Positions 47,350 through 59,858 are shown, counted from the first letter of the stretch. The stretch: 64,000 nt of DNA from Euonymus europaeus (GCA_963580455.1 OY756961.1:6181001-6245000), one strand, 5' to 3'. Program-made: numbers and translations. The notes: generated from the letters alone by a model not told the origin.

Positions 47350-49659
47350 TTAGTCGAGAAACTTACAGTAACGGGTGATTTTCCAGAGTTGGTTCTCTCC
47401 CTTTTTCCACTTCCAGAGCACAATAGCAGTGCCATTGTGGACGCCTCCAGAATATTTATCCCCCTGAAAAGCATCGAGATTCAGATGAACGTTATTGACC
47501 ATCCTTACGGCTCTGAAACCTGCACCAAAGTCCATGCTTTCTGTCCACAATATAGACTCATCCAGAAAATTTGGATTATAAGGAATCAGCTGCACCTGCA
47601 TACAAATTTCAAAGGAATAATATAAATATTGCAAATATCTTGTATTTGTTATCCAGAGGAAAACAAAATTGAAGCTGATAATTCCTAGTAGTTAACAATG
47701 AAAAAGTTTACTGTGGTGTATTCATATTCAAAAAAGCAAGTGCCTCATGGCACCCTCACCAAAAATCATTTGGGGGAGGTTTAGGAGTAGAAATCATACG
47801 CATCAAGTCCTGAACTTTCTTCCATGCGTGCTATAATTTTGTCTAAATAGCCAATCCTAGGCTTCTAGTTCAAGCCTAAGTAAAAAACAGAGAGAACATA
47901 CGGTAAAATCCCTACTCGAAACTACTCTGGCCTGACAAGCATTGTCAACCGTGACAGGTCTCTTGGAGGAATTATGCATGGGATAAGCAGAATCCAAAAT
48001 CTAAAAGAATAATAAATCGAAGAGAGGCTGCATTGCATTCTGGCTATCATCCGCAATTGGTCTTTCTGGATGCCTATTGGTATTGGAAATTAAGATCAAT
48101 AAGTGAAACCGCAATAGGATTTTTTGAATGAACTGGTATTAGACTAAATAAAACATTTTCGAGTACCAGACTTCCTGGGCCCACTATAAATCCTGAATAT
48201 TTCAATAGGATTTCTGTAGAAATTGACGAGTCAGAATTGAGAGTGCCTTGTCTAAGGGGTAGGCCAACCATAAATTTAATAGGATTTTTGTAGCATAAGG
48301 CTTGAGAACACAACAAAGAAAATACAAGGTTAATCGAAATTTCTTTCTTTCAATTTAGAAGAAATATTGTGGATGCAACATCAACCATTTTTTCCATAAT
48401 AATATAAATTCCATGGCAGGTACCTTCTATCGACAAGTCTGATGACTAGCATCAGATTGAATAACTAAGCAGGAAACCAGTATGCTAATGAATTTCTCTA
48501 ATCTATAGAACAAACTGATACATCAAAGTTATATGTTCAAGTCACTAAAAAAGAGAGCAAAAATGGACGTCGTCATAACAGAGGGATATTATTCGAAATC
48601 TTTAGAGGATCTTACAGGATGAGATTCCCCAATTGAATGTTTCATGGCCAGACCAGTGGCTTTATTAACCAGAGAAAACGCAGGGGAGCCCTCTGTATCC
48701 TTCACCCTTGTGCTGTACTTCTCATCTTTGTACCAATGCTACAGCAAGAAATTAGATCATACCGTAAGAGACCAAGAAAACAGATTATTCCAAAACATAA
48801 TACCAAAAATAATAGACTCCAGTGACGACTAATATTCACATTATAAACAACAAACCCAGATGAAAAGGAAAGGAAAAACACTTCTCTAAATGCCTAATCT
48901 AAGATAGGCAGATCATATTAAACTATCACATAACAGAGTCTGAAGAAATGGTGGAGACCAAAAAATATATTTTTTCTTTATGAAGACTGAAAACACAGGT
49001 AAGAGACATCAAACCCCAAAAAAAAAAAAAAAACCAAGAACGCCACAATGAACAAACCCAACAAAACTAGTCTAATCATGGTAAATATGCAAGCAGGTAT
49101 TAATTCGATTATACAAATGAAACAATTCAGGATCATGAAGAAACTGAATCCAAAAAAAAAAACCGATCAAGATTTTCCATACCTGGTATTCATCGGATGG
49201 ATCAGAGAGGGAAAGAATGACCTTCCCGTCTCTGACGGTGAGAATGTAATTGGGGTCAGACTTGCAATACACCTTAAAAGTAGGTTTCCGAGACAGCTCA
49301 GCGAGAGGGCCGTCAGAGTGATGGGTTTCAGTTCGCGGCGGCACGCGCCCAAAATCAGGAGAAGCATTATAGTAAGGATCGGAGGGTGCGCCACCATGAA
49401 CGGGCGGTGGTGGTGGTGGTGCTTCGTAACCATATGAATCATGGTTCACATGAGCCACGTGTGTGGTTGGTGGTGGTGGTGGAGCTCCGTAACCGAACGA
49501 ATCGTGGTGGACATGACCCACATGCGTCGGCGGTTCAAAATCACTGCTTTCTTGATATGGTGCTGGTGGTGGAGGGTAGTAGTTTCTGGGTTCATTTTCA
49601 TCGTCATCATTTCTCCGCTGGTGGTGGTGGGTGTTACTGCGGTGGCCAAAAGGGTCCAT
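47350..49659 (-). CDS. EULS3: EUL-family lectin, S3 type (ricin B-like lectin EULS3)
   Basis: Three minus-strand exons, 49659-49183, 48738-48616 and 47595-47350, join in frame to 281 residues. The N-terminal 120 residues are His/Pro/Tyr-rich with a repeated block (HVGHVHHDSFGYGAPPPPP, then HVAHVNHDSYGYEAPPPPPP). The Euonymus lectin domain follows: PTFKVYCKSDPNYILTVRDG, DEKYSTRVKDTEGSPAFSLV, NKATGLAMKHSIGESHPVQL, then LDESILWTESMDFGAGFRAV, RMVNNVHLNLDAFQGDK, SGGVHNGTAIVLWKWKKGEN and QLWKI. This is a beta-trefoil carbohydrate-binding fold related to ricin B. It has no signal peptide and no toxic A chain. Known members are nucleocytoplasmic, stress-responsive proteins. The end KITRYCKFLD is slightly longer than the usual KI..YC end. 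The gene looks intact. Confidence 0.94.
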
Positions 49660-49719
49660 AATTGATCTAAAATTGATACTTTTCAGTAATTCAGTCTCTC
49701 GCTCATTGTCTCATTGATC

Positions 49720-50640
49720 ACTGATCATATTTATCAGGGACTGGACTGACCGAGGAAGGTGATTAGCTGGTAAAGTTCTTACTGAAATTGATTGCTAATT
49801 GACAACTAATTACATATAATATACTACTTAAAATGATTCTTTATCTTTATTTTTTTGACTATCATATTGTTTTCCATTTGCCAAATACCAGCTTTTGGAC
49901 TTTTTAAGAACAAGATAAAACATGTTAATCATGTTCTTCCGTCATGATTTGATCTAATTATGGAGATAAAAACATTTAGATTTTTAAGAAGCGAGTGGTT
50001 AAATACATTGCAATTTTTATTAAATACGTCTTCACGGTTAAATACATTATCACATCAATTTAAAATATATGTTTTTTATAAGTATACTATCCTAATTTAA
50101 CTAATATACCCTTTATCTGTATTTTGATAAAAACACCCACATATAAACATACAATCCCACAAATTTTTCTCAAATGCTCAAATTCACATAACCGAAGCTA
50201 GAATTGCATTCATAATTACAGTAAATCCAAAATTTGATATCAAATCCATGTCTAACACTTCCAAAATTCAACGTTGCCCAAAACTCCTCCACCATCCGGG
50301 ACGTCAGTTTACACAGCTTCGATGGCTCTTTTGATTTGTTCTAAAAAATCTATGTCTATCATATATCCATGCATGTCACATAGATAAATGAACAAAAAAA
50401 TAAATAGGAAAAATCAAGTTTCTACTCGTCTGATAAGTAATACTTATATTTGGAGTTGATCTCTCTCAACCTAGGGTTTGTGTGAGCTGTCCCCGTTGCT
50501 AAAGGTAAGGGTTTAGTGGCGACTGCTTTATGCTCCGTCCTTTGGGTATCTCATGGCAGAAAACCATTTTTCTTTTTAGGTTTTTCTCCAAAGGAGATCT
50601 AAACAAGTGCTAGAGGGTGCTCCCTGGACATTTGGTAAAC
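49720..50640. other. Promoter side of the lectin gene; no other gene
   Basis: AT-rich sequence upstream of the lectin ATG, then spacer. At 49980-50110 the words GTTAAATACATT and TTATTAAATACG recur, perhaps a short degraded repeat. Confidence 0.35.
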
Positions 50641-50649
50641 ACGAAATGA

Positions 50650-50880
50650 AAAATCTCTTTGCTTCAAGGTTTTCAAAGCCAAGTATTTTCGTAATTGTGA
50701 TTTTATGCAGGCATGTGTGGGCAATAACCCTTCTTTATCCTGGAAAAGCATACATGCATGTCGAAAAGTTTTAGAGAAAGGTTTGATATGGGGGGTGGGC
50801 AATGGCTCTGACATTTTTGTCTGATTTGATGCTTGGACCCTCGACAATGGGCTTTACTCCAGTAAACTCTCACTTGGGTC
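50650..50880 (+). pseudogene. LINE reverse-transcriptase-region fragment
   Basis: A plus-strand frame reads KVFKAKYFRNCDFMQACVGN, then NPSLSWKSIHACRKVLEKGL and IWGVGNGSDIFV before a TGA. The pattern K.KYF....F..A..G..PS..W.SI...R..L..G..W.VGNG is characteristic of the region C-terminal to the reverse transcriptase in plant non-LTR retrotransposons. Only this short relic is present. Confidence 0.7.
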
Positions 50881-50899
50881 ATTTGAGGATTAATCAACT

Positions 50900-53590
50900 C
50901 ATAGACAAGCGTAATTATAGCAAATGCTTATTACATTAATACCCAACAATATAATAAGTCGACTAAACAATATAATAACGGAGAATCGTCGTTTAGACGC
51001 CATTTTTACTGTCATCACCTCCAAGTTCCAAACAAGATAATTCAACCATCACCAAACACCAATAGCCATCTAAACCACCAAAATTTACTTGAAAGATGAC
51101 GGTGAAGGAGAAGTGAGTAAAAAGTGACAGATTTGATCAACTCTGATGACACCTCCACCACCATTTGACTTAATGAGGTGAGGCTCATGCATCTGACCCA
51201 ACCATTTTTAGGTAGAAATGTCTAGCGGATTTTGACGACCAATTATGAGAGAGAAAATAAAAATACCTGTTTTTTAAATTTTTAGATATTTTAAAGAGTG
51301 AGAATTTAAAGTTTTTTGAATTTTTATTTTTTAAAATATAGTCTAGTCATCATTTTGATGGGATATGTCACATCACTCATATAAAGTAATAGACAAAATT
51401 GCTTTGCATTATTAGCATTTTCCTTTATTATCTTTTTTTTACTGATAGCACCAGCAATTTATGTAAAAGTCATTCCTTCTTTATTTTAGAGAATGAACAT
51501 GTGATAAAGCAACTTTACATAAGATTATCTAATCATTATCTAAACTAGTAAGATGAAATTTAGATATCAAAGTAATTTTATCAATTTATCTAAACATTTT
51601 TTTAAAAATATAGATAAAATATCATTGTTCTTTAGTTTACATATTTGTGGTCCTTGTGGATGGAAAGATATGCTCGACCCACACGTCAGCGGCGGCCATC
51701 CGTGACTTACAAGAACAAGGGAAAAATGGTGGTCCTTTTTGACCTGTTTATACTTCGACACTCAAGTGAGTGTCTTAGTTAAGGAAGAATTCAGAGATCA
51801 AGTACGTGTACCTTAAGTTGACATTTGGTCTTTCTTACATATGAGATGAGTACCTGGTAGGATAAATCCTCCCAATGATTGAGAAGATTGTCATTTAATC
51901 TATGTTCCGCAAAGAATAAACCCCCTCTCCTATGAAAGGCCATGTATCTCAAGTTTTGATCCGTTAAGCGTGGTCCGTCAACTCTCTAGATGGAGTGTGT
52001 TGTAGACATTCTTTACTTGTATGTCACATGTCGTGCTGATTATGCATGACTAATTTATCATTCTTAATGTTCTTTAACTATTATTATTCATTACCTTTTT
52101 TTTTGAAATAATTATTACTAAATTCCTATTAGATATATATATTCTTTACTTTATTTAAATTAAATTTTATTTTATTAATACAAATTTTTTTATTAAAAAA
52201 ATATGTAAAAAGAAAAAAGCAATGGAGTTGAAAACACTCCAATTACGTCTTTCAGTCTTATCTCATCTTGTCACTCTCATATATATATATACACACTTGC
52301 TTCAAAAAGGACGCAAATTTCAGGCATATCTATAGAACTGATCACACAAATACACAATGAAGGACAAAACAACAAAATATAATAGAGGAAGGAAGAAGGA
52401 AGAAGGAAGAAGGAAGAAGGAAGAAGGACAATTAATTACCAGCTTCCGCAGCTTTTCTAAACTCCAAGTCAATATCTCTCACTAATAACACCGCCCCCTT
52501 TACTGTACCTATTATGTAAAATAGATAATAATAAAATAAAAGATAATTGCGAGGTCTTCTAATTGCTTAGAAGGGTTAAAAAGGGAAAGTTTTTTTTTTC
52601 TTTCTTTCTGGCATTAGTATTCTCTCAGAAATTAGGGAAAATTGTAGCTAGATCTACTTTATGAGACTTATTAGGGATGAGATCACTCATTTAAATTTAT
52701 TTACAAGCAACTTTACTTATTAAGTTTTTTTATAATTAATTTGATTTTTATTTTTTGGATTCATACCAAAATTGGAGACTTTTAAGAAAAATACTTATTA
52801 AATGAAGAAAATTTAATTTAAAATATATATTAATTTTTCTATTTTAATTAATTATTTTATTGCCTTAATAAATATGTTGAGCATACACAAGCTCATTAGG
52901 TTTTGCGAATTCGTTCTTCTTAGGATTTAACATTTATTGTTTAGGTTACAGTATGAAAATCCGATACACGAGCCCGTTATAGCGAGTTTGTTCCCCTTAG
53001 GGTTTAACACTTGTTTTTTAGGTTACAACATGAAAATACGATATACGAGCCGGTTAAAGTTTAAAGAATTCATTTCTCTTGGGGTTTAATACTTACTATT
53101 TAGGTAAACGTACTGAAAAAAATTACATAGCATATATACTAATTAAATTATTTTTGAAAAATAATGTAATTAAAAAAGTACGTTAAAAAATATCGATGAT
53201 GGGTCATGCTAAAGAGAGTTTTACGTACTGAGTTCGAATATGTAATTTTTTTAAAAAAATTATCATGTATTTTAAGAGATAAAACGTTTTAAAATTTTGT
53301 TTATAAAAAAAATACAAAGTTGCAGTGAATTAGACTTATTTTCAAATAAATTTTATGGGTGAATTGAAATCTTAATAAGTCTAGAAAAATAGACCCACCT
53401 GCAATTCTTCCCAGAAACTATTTCTGAATTTAGCATATGTTTGAAATTATTTTCGAAACTACCACTTTAAACCCTCTCTTTTAACTTTGGGATAGCATTT
53501 TTTCGCAAAAATGTTATAGAACTCAACTTTTGTTAGCTCAACTTAGGTTAATATTGAGCTATAAAAACTTGAATTATTTAACGTCACCCA
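50900..53590. other. No gene; long AT-rich spacer
   Basis: The purine microsatellite (GAAGGAA)n lies at 52386-52428. At about 53203-53285 is the second copy of the SINE-like block described at 33845. No domain-bearing coding frame or complete transposon was found. Confidence 0.4.
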
Positions 53591-53602
53591 TTTTTTCAGC
53601 TT

Positions 53603-53839
53603 ACCTTTACCTTTTCAGCTTTGGTCTCAATGTCCAACTGGCTGTTTCTGATTCGGACCTCATCAAAAGAAGTCTTCACTTCCAAGTCGGAATTCTTTCA
53701 GAAAATTGATGCTCACCCACTTGTCAAACAGCTTGAAGGTGATGGACTCTTGAGCCTCAAAGGTGAAAAACAGGCTCACCATGGGAAAATCCTGGCTCCC
53801 ACTTTTCACACTGTGAATCTCAAAATAATTAAGTCCTAA
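53603..53839 (+). pseudogene. Cytochrome P450 exon fragment (CYP72-clan, CYP734A-like)
   Basis: After TTTTCAG the frame reads FGLNVQLAVSDSDLIK. An extra A in ATCAAAAGAAGTC then shifts it, and the next frame continues KEVFTSKSEFFQKIDAHPLV, then KQLEGDGLLSLKGEKQAHHG and KILAPTFHTVNLK. This matches the second-exon region of CYP72-clan P450s, where the motif LxGxxWxxHRKIxxPTFH is normal. Here the conserved Trp and Arg are replaced by Gln and Gly. No heme-binding region or other exons are nearby, so it is a dead fragment. Confidence 0.87.
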
Positions 53840-54690
53840 TTAAGTATGGTCCTCACCATAAAAAGTCTTTTAAGCATTAATAAAAGTTAATTATAAAATA
53901 TTACTCTATTATATGATTATATCCTCAATTAATGTTAAGTGAACCTTACATGTGTGTTTATATTCAACAGATATTCGACATGCCACATAAATTGGGAAAG
54001 AATGAGGTCATATTTTGAGTGTCGTTAGCATCACTCTAATTAATAATTTAATATTCTTAATATTTACGATTTTTTGTATTATGTATTTATTTTTTATAAT
54101 TAACATGTAATTAATAAATAACTTATTGTCATGTCATGAAAGTTCGTAAAAGAATAACAAATTGAGAGAATTTTTTTTTAATAAAATAAAAAGCATATGA
54201 TAAGTAATTTAATCAGTAGTTATTGGATAAGAAATCTGTAAATTAGAGAACAAAGAATTTTATCAGTAATTTAGAAAATCTTTTACGAGAAATTGATAAA
54301 GGTGATCTAAAAGGCTGAGTGTGGTTAATGTGGGGTCAGGCCCATTAACATAGTGAAAAATTCCAAGCCCATCAACACAACGCCTGGGCCATATCCTATA
54401 ATCCTTTAAATCTTCAATGTGAATCATCATAGTATGATCACAACACCACTATCTGTAGAGGATAAGACCATATCCCCTAATGCACAATTTTTTTTTACAC
54501 TGGAAGATATTTAAGGAGAGACATGATGTACGTAAACCTTACGTTCACATAATATAAGTATAGATTATTTTTCGGAATTTAATCTATAACTGGTATGTTA
54601 TACGTTACAACTCTAGCTATATCACTCACTGAAGCAAATGTTCGTCTGTAAGAACATATCCTATATATCCAAGAAAAAAAACATGATGTA
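53840..54690. other. No gene seen
   Basis: AT-rich spacer between the P450 relic and the copia element. No features can be supported. Confidence 0.4.
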
Positions 54691-54695
54691 TATAC

Positions 54696-54942
54696 TGAAG
54701 AGGAGTTGTCCTAGTATTTAGCTAGTTTGTTATTCTGTTTTAGAAGTCCTATTCAGAAGGGGTTTGTTAGTTATTCTGAATAAGTCTCACATAGCTTTTT
54801 GTGGCTAGATCGTGAGCAATATTTCAGTTTTTATTGTTAAGGTCTGTAGGCTATATAATAGCCAGAGTTTGCTTTCAATAAGGTGTGGCAATTCATTCAG
54901 TTTACAAGAATTGTTTTTGTTTATACACTTCTTTATTCTACA
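54696..54942 (+). repeat. 5' LTR of the copia element
   Basis: TG...CA, 247 bp. It contains a near-palindromic GGCTATATAATAGCC at 54849-54863 whose TATATAA is the likely promoter TATA box, about 90 bases before the LTR end. Confidence 0.96.
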
Positions 54943-54945
54943 AAT

Positions 54946-54957
54946 TGGTATCGGAGC
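54946..54957 (+). other. Primer-binding site of the copia element
   Basis: TGGTATCGGAGC lies three bases past the 5' LTR. It differs from the usual initiator-Met tRNA-complementary TGGTATCAGAGC at one base. Confidence 0.85.
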
Positions 54958-55021
54958 GGTTGGGCCTAACATCCCAAATTAAGCAGCAGCTTAATTAAGA
55001 ACAAAGTAGAGAAACACGAAG

Positions 55022-58000
55022 ATGAGTGATGACAAGATTTCAGCAAAAATCCCTCACTTTGATGGTCTTCATTATGATCATTGGAGTGAGTTGATGGAGA
55101 ATCTTCTTCGTGCAAAAGGGTTATGGAGTTTAATCTAGAATGGTTTTGAGGAGCCTCGAGAAGGGACTGTGTTGACTGAAACCCAGCAGGAGCAGTTGGA
55201 GAATGCAAGAACCAAGGATCACAAGGTCAAGCATTACCTTTTCAGGGCCATTGATAGAACAATATTTGAACAAGTCTTGAACAGACGCACTTCCAAGATT
55301 GTTTGGGATTCTCTGAAAAGGAAGTTTGGAGGTAACGATCGTGTGAAGAAGTCACTTCTAAATTCACTCAGAAGGGATTTTGAGGTGCTTGAGATGAAAG
55401 AGTCAGAGACCATTACTGAGTATTTTTCCAGAGTCATGACAGTGGCCAACAAAATGAGGAGCAATGGAGAGGATATGCCAGATTCGAAGGTGGTGGAGAA
55501 AATTCTTCGAACTCTAACAGAGAAGTTCACCTATGTTGTTGTTTCAATTGAAGAATCAAAGGACACAGAGGCAATGTCCATTGATGAGCTTCAAAGCTCT
55601 CTGGTGGTTCATGAGCAGAAGTTTGGGAAAGTCAACAGTAGAGAAAGTGAACAAGTTCTCAAGGTAGAAAGCAGCAGAGGAAGAGGAAGAGGAGCGTATC
55701 GAGGAAGAGGCCGTGGAAGAGGGAGGCATTCTTTCACAAGGGCCACAGTGGAGTGTTTTAAGTGTCATAATTTGGGGCATTTTCAATATGAATGTCCTAA
55801 ATGGAGCAAAGAAGCAAACTATGCTGTATTGGATGAAGAGGATGAGCTTCTGTTGATGGCTTATGTTGAAGAAAATAAAGCAAAGAGGAATGATACATGG
55901 TTTCTAGACTCAGGGTGCTCTAATCATATGTGCGGAGACAAAGGTATGTTTTCAAACATGGAAGAAGAATGCAAGCATTCTGTTACATGTGGAAATAATT
56001 CTAGAATGCAAGTTGCTGGAAAAGGTAGTGTTAGATTGGTTTTTACTGGAACTACATTTCATATTCAAGATGTATATTATGTTCCAGAGCTTCGAAACAA
56101 CCTATTGAGTATAGGACAGTTGCAGGAAAAGGGATTGGCTATTCTTATCAAGAATGGGGTATGCAATATATACCATCCATATAAGGGGCTGATTGTGCAC
56201 ACAAACATGAGTGCCAATCGAATGTTTGTTTTGTTAAATAGAAGCTCCAACACCAAAGACTCCACTGCTGAAGAATGCATGCACACTTCCTCTGATCTCA
56301 CTTATCTTTGGCATGAAAGGTATGGTCATTTAAGTTACAAAGGCTTGAAGACACTGCAAACAAAGAAAATGGTACACGGTCTGCCACCACTGGAAGTTTC
56401 AAGTGTCACATGTGCTGATTGCTTCACTGGCAAACAACACCGTAATGCAATCCCTAAGAAGAGTGAATGGCGTGCTAGCAAGGTCTTGGAGCTTATACAT
56501 CCTGATATATGCGGTCCAATTGAACCAATCTCAAACGGTGGGAAGAGGTACCTCTTGTGTTTCATTGATGATTATAGTCGTAAGGGTTGGGCTTATCTCC
56601 TTTTTGAAAAATCAGAAGCTTTTGAATGTTTCAAAAGATACAAGAAATTGGTGGAAAAAGAAGTAGAGGCATCCATCAAGTGTTTGCGGACGGACAGAGG
56701 AGGAGAGTTTAACTCTCTCACTTTCAAGACATTTTGTGAAGAAGAAGGCATAAAGAGACAACTGACTACAACATACACTCCACACCAAAACGGGGTAGCA
56801 GAACGCAAAAACAGAACGGTGATGAACATGGTGCGCTGCTTACTCACAGCTAAAAAGGTTCCCAAACCTTTCTGGACAGAAGCTGTAAACTGGACCTTCT
56901 ACTTGCTGAATAGATGTCCAACACTTGCAGTGAAAAACATCACTCCACAAGAAGCTTGGAGTGGAATTAAGCCCTCTGTAGAGCATCTTCGTGTCTGGGG
57001 TTGTTTAGCACATGTCCACATTCCAGACGCAAAACGAGGTAAACTTGATGATAAGAGCTTTCCTTGTATATTTTTGGGCGTGAGTGATGAATCAAAAGGT
57101 TATCGAAGTGGTTAGTAAGGATGTAGTGTTTGAGGAAGAAAAGTGTTGGGATTGGGGTGAATATTATAAAGAACAAATAGAGGCAGAGCTGTTTTGGGAT
57201 GATGATGATTTTAATGGTGATGAAAGTGAGGGAGAGCATAGAGGTGAGGCTACTGATGGTTTAGATGATGATATGCAATTTGATAGTGAAGTAGAAAATG
57301 GTGAAGAAGGTAACAGTGAGGCTAACTTAGGAAGAAGGAATAGTGAAGATAGGAATGGAGAAGGGACTAGTAATGTGGTTGGTAGGAGAGAAAGAAGAAT
57401 GCCAACATGGATGGGCGATTATGTAAGTGGTGCAGGCCTTAGTGAAGAAGAAGAAGAAGAAGAAGCTGAGGAGCAAGCATATATGGTGGTTGGTAATTTT
57501 GAAGATCCTGTTCTATTCGAAGAAGCTGTCAAAGAAGAAAAATGGAGGCAAGCCATGGATGTTGAAATTCAAGCTATCGAAAAGAATAAAACTTGGGTTC
57601 TTTGTGACTTACCAGGTGGAGCAAGAAAAGTAGGCGTGAAATGGATCTACAAAACAAAACGAGATGAACATGGGGAAGTGATCAAGTATAAAGCCAGACT
57701 TGTGGCGAAAGGGTATTCTCAGAGAGAAGGAGTTGACTACTCAGAAGTATATGCACCAGTGGCGAGACTAGACACTGTGAGAACTATCATTGCTTTGGCA
57801 GCACACAAGCAATGGCGAATTTTTCAACTTGATGTCAAGTCCGCGTTTTTGCATGGAGATTTGAATGAGAAGGTGTATGTGGAACAACCAAAAGGCTATG
57901 AACAGAAGGGGAAGGAAAGCATGGTGTATCAACTTCACAAAGCTTTATATGGCTTGAAACAAGCTCCTCGTGCTTGGTTCAGCCGTATTGAGACTTATTT

Positions 58001-59045
58001 CTTGAAAGAAGGCTTTCAGACATGTGCAAGTGAGCAGACCTTGTTCACTAAGCGAAGCAGAGAAGGCCACATAATCATTGTAAGTATCTATGTAGATGAC
58101 TTGATATTTACTGGTGATTGTGCTAAATTATTGTTTGAGTTCAAAAGATCTATGATACAAGAATTTGATATGACCGATATGGGGAGCATGAGTTACTTCC
58201 TTGGAATTGAAGTGGTACAAAAGGAGGGAGGAATTTTTATTTATCAGAAGAGATATGCTCTTGAGGTATTAAAGAAATTTGGAATGCAAGAGAGTAAAAT
58301 GACTGGTACTCCCATTGTTCCTGGTTCGAAGTTGGAAAGAGATAAGAATGGGACTGCAGTGGATGGTACACTATACAAACAACTTGTAGGGAGTCTGTTC
58401 TATTTGACTTCTACCAGGCCTGATTTGATGTTCGTTACCAGCCTCCTAAGCAGATACATGGCAAGTCCAACAGAGCTGCATATGCAAACAGCTAAAAGAG
58501 CCTTAAGGTACTTGAAGGGGACTGTGGATTACGACATTTACTACAAACATGGTGCAAGCAACAAACTTCTTGCATTCACTGATAGTGATTATGCGGGGGA
58601 CATTGAAGATAGCAAAAGTACCAGTGGCTATGTCTTTATGCTAAGCTCAGCAGCCATCTCATGGAGTTCGAAAAAACAACCAATTGTGACATTGTCAACT
58701 ACAGAGGCAGAATTTGTAGCAGCTGCAACTAGTGCTTGTCAAGCTATATGGTTGAAAAGAATCTTGGAGCAGCTCGGTCATGAAGAAGAGAAGTGCACCA
58801 ACATCATGTGTGATAACACATCCACCATTAAGCTGTCAAGAAATCCAGTTTTACATGGTCGAAGTAAACATATTCGAGTAAGGTACCATTTTCTCAGAGA
58901 TTTAACTAAAGAAGGTTCTATTGCTCTGCTGTATTGTGGAAGTACTGATCAGGTTGCAGATATTATGACCAAGCCTCTCAAGTCTGATGTTTTTGTCAAA
59001 CTCAGAGGTATGTTAGGAATGTGTGAAGTCAGCAAGGTAAGCTAA
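55022..59045 (+). pseudogene. Copia gag-pol polyprotein, one stop and one frameshift
   Basis: ATG at 55022. Gag (about 55022-55800) is of the UBN2/DUF4219 type with an Arg/Gly-rich stretch and zinc knuckle CFKCHNLGHFQYEC. Protease has DTWFLDSGCSNHM at about 55900. The GAG-pre-integrase region carries the HHCC finger (HERYGHL, CADCFTGKQH). Integrase (about 56490-56900) includes DDYSRKGWAYL, RTDRGGEFNS and PHQNGVAERKNRT. RT (about 57590-58300) has VDVKSAFLHG-type LDVKSAFLHGDL and YVDDLIFTG. RNase H (about 58570-58920) has FTDSDYAGD and KSTSGYVF, and the end shows ADIMTKPLK. Breaks: TAG at 55136-55138 inside gag after LWSLI, and a small deletion at about 57095-57113 just after integrase, where frame 55022 ends (TAG 57113-57115) and the rest continues in another frame. 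The copy cannot encode a full polyprotein. Confidence 0.95.
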
Positions 59046-59068
59046 ACATGTTTCACTGTGTTTAGCTT

Positions 59069-59079
59069 AAGGGAGAGAA
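59069..59079 (+). other. Polypurine tract of the copia element
   Basis: AAGGGAGAGAA directly precedes the 3' LTR and is the expected plus-strand priming site. Confidence 0.85.
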
Positions 59080-59326
59080 TGAAGAGGAGTTGTCCTAGTA
59101 TTTAGCTAGTTTGTTATTCTGTTTTAGAAGTCCTATTCAGAAGGGGTTTGTTAGTTATTCTGAATAAGTCTCACATAGCTTTTTGTGGCTAGATCGTGAG
59201 CAATATTTCAGTTTTTATTGTTAAGGTCTGTAGGCTATATAATAGCCAGAGTTTGCTTTCAATAAGGTGTGGCAATTCATTCAGTTTACAAGAATTGTTT
59301 TTGTTTATACACTTCTTTATTCTACA
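59080..59326 (+). repeat. 3' LTR of the copia element
   Basis: 247 bp, the same as the 5' LTR as far as I can read, followed by the TATAC duplication. It ends 532 bases from the stop codon of the next NAC gene. Confidence 0.96.
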
Positions 59327-59331
59327 TATAC

Positions 59332-59858
59332 AAAGAATATATATAGCTTCTATATGTGTTATAATAGGGTTAATCTTTTTGTTTGATCAATGGGTATTCA
59401 CAAATCTTAAAATCCCAATTGTGATTTCTCATGCATGATTGATATGATAATGGAATTTCAGATGGATATTAAGCATATAATAGTGGAAAGATAGCTTTTA
59501 TTCCATGGAAGAAAAAAAAAGACATGAACATTTTGCTGACCCACGTAACCTTATCTACAAAGACTTGAAAGTAATCTTTCCATTCAGAAACTTAGAGCAA
59601 ACGTTTTTCTACAAAAAACTTTAGAATCATTTGACATGAACCCCCCTAATTTTCTTTATTTATAATTGGTTTTCTGCCATCTTTTGACTTTCAAATGGTA
59701 TCTCCTTTTTTGATACCATAATAACAAGAAAAATCAAAACATACACACAATCCTTCTATGCACATCTTCAACAGACAAGGCTAAATTATCTAACCCACTT
59801 TTTTTTCTTTTTTTCTTCTTCAATTTTGATGTTCTTTGTTCCTTTTGGAACAGTGTAT
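59332..59858. other. Spacer and probable 3' UTR of the second NAC gene
   Basis: No gene. AT-rich sequence between the copia insertion and the minus-strand NAC stop codon at 59859. Confidence 0.4.

Larger units (their letters stand above)
54696..59326 (+). mobile_element. Complete Ty1/copia LTR retrotransposon with identical-looking LTRs
   Basis: The element is 4,631 bp. It has LTRs of 247 bp at 54696-54942 and 59080-59326, each starting TG and ending CA, and I see no difference between them. The 5-bp target duplication is TATAC (54691-54695 and 59327-59331). A primer-binding site and polypurine tract are in place. The internal order gag, protease, integrase, RT, RNase H is that of Ty1/copia (Pseudoviridae-type) elements. 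Identical LTRs mean a very recent insertion. The gag-pol frame is nevertheless interrupted twice. Confidence 0.97.

Noticed and set aside
49386..49665. Plus-strand frames rich in Val, Trp and Gly
   Set aside because: They are antisense to the His/Pro-rich N-terminus of the EUL lectin.
55169..55530. Minus-strand open frames overlapping the copia polyprotein
   Set aside because: They are shadows of the strong plus-strand gag-pol frame and show no domain.
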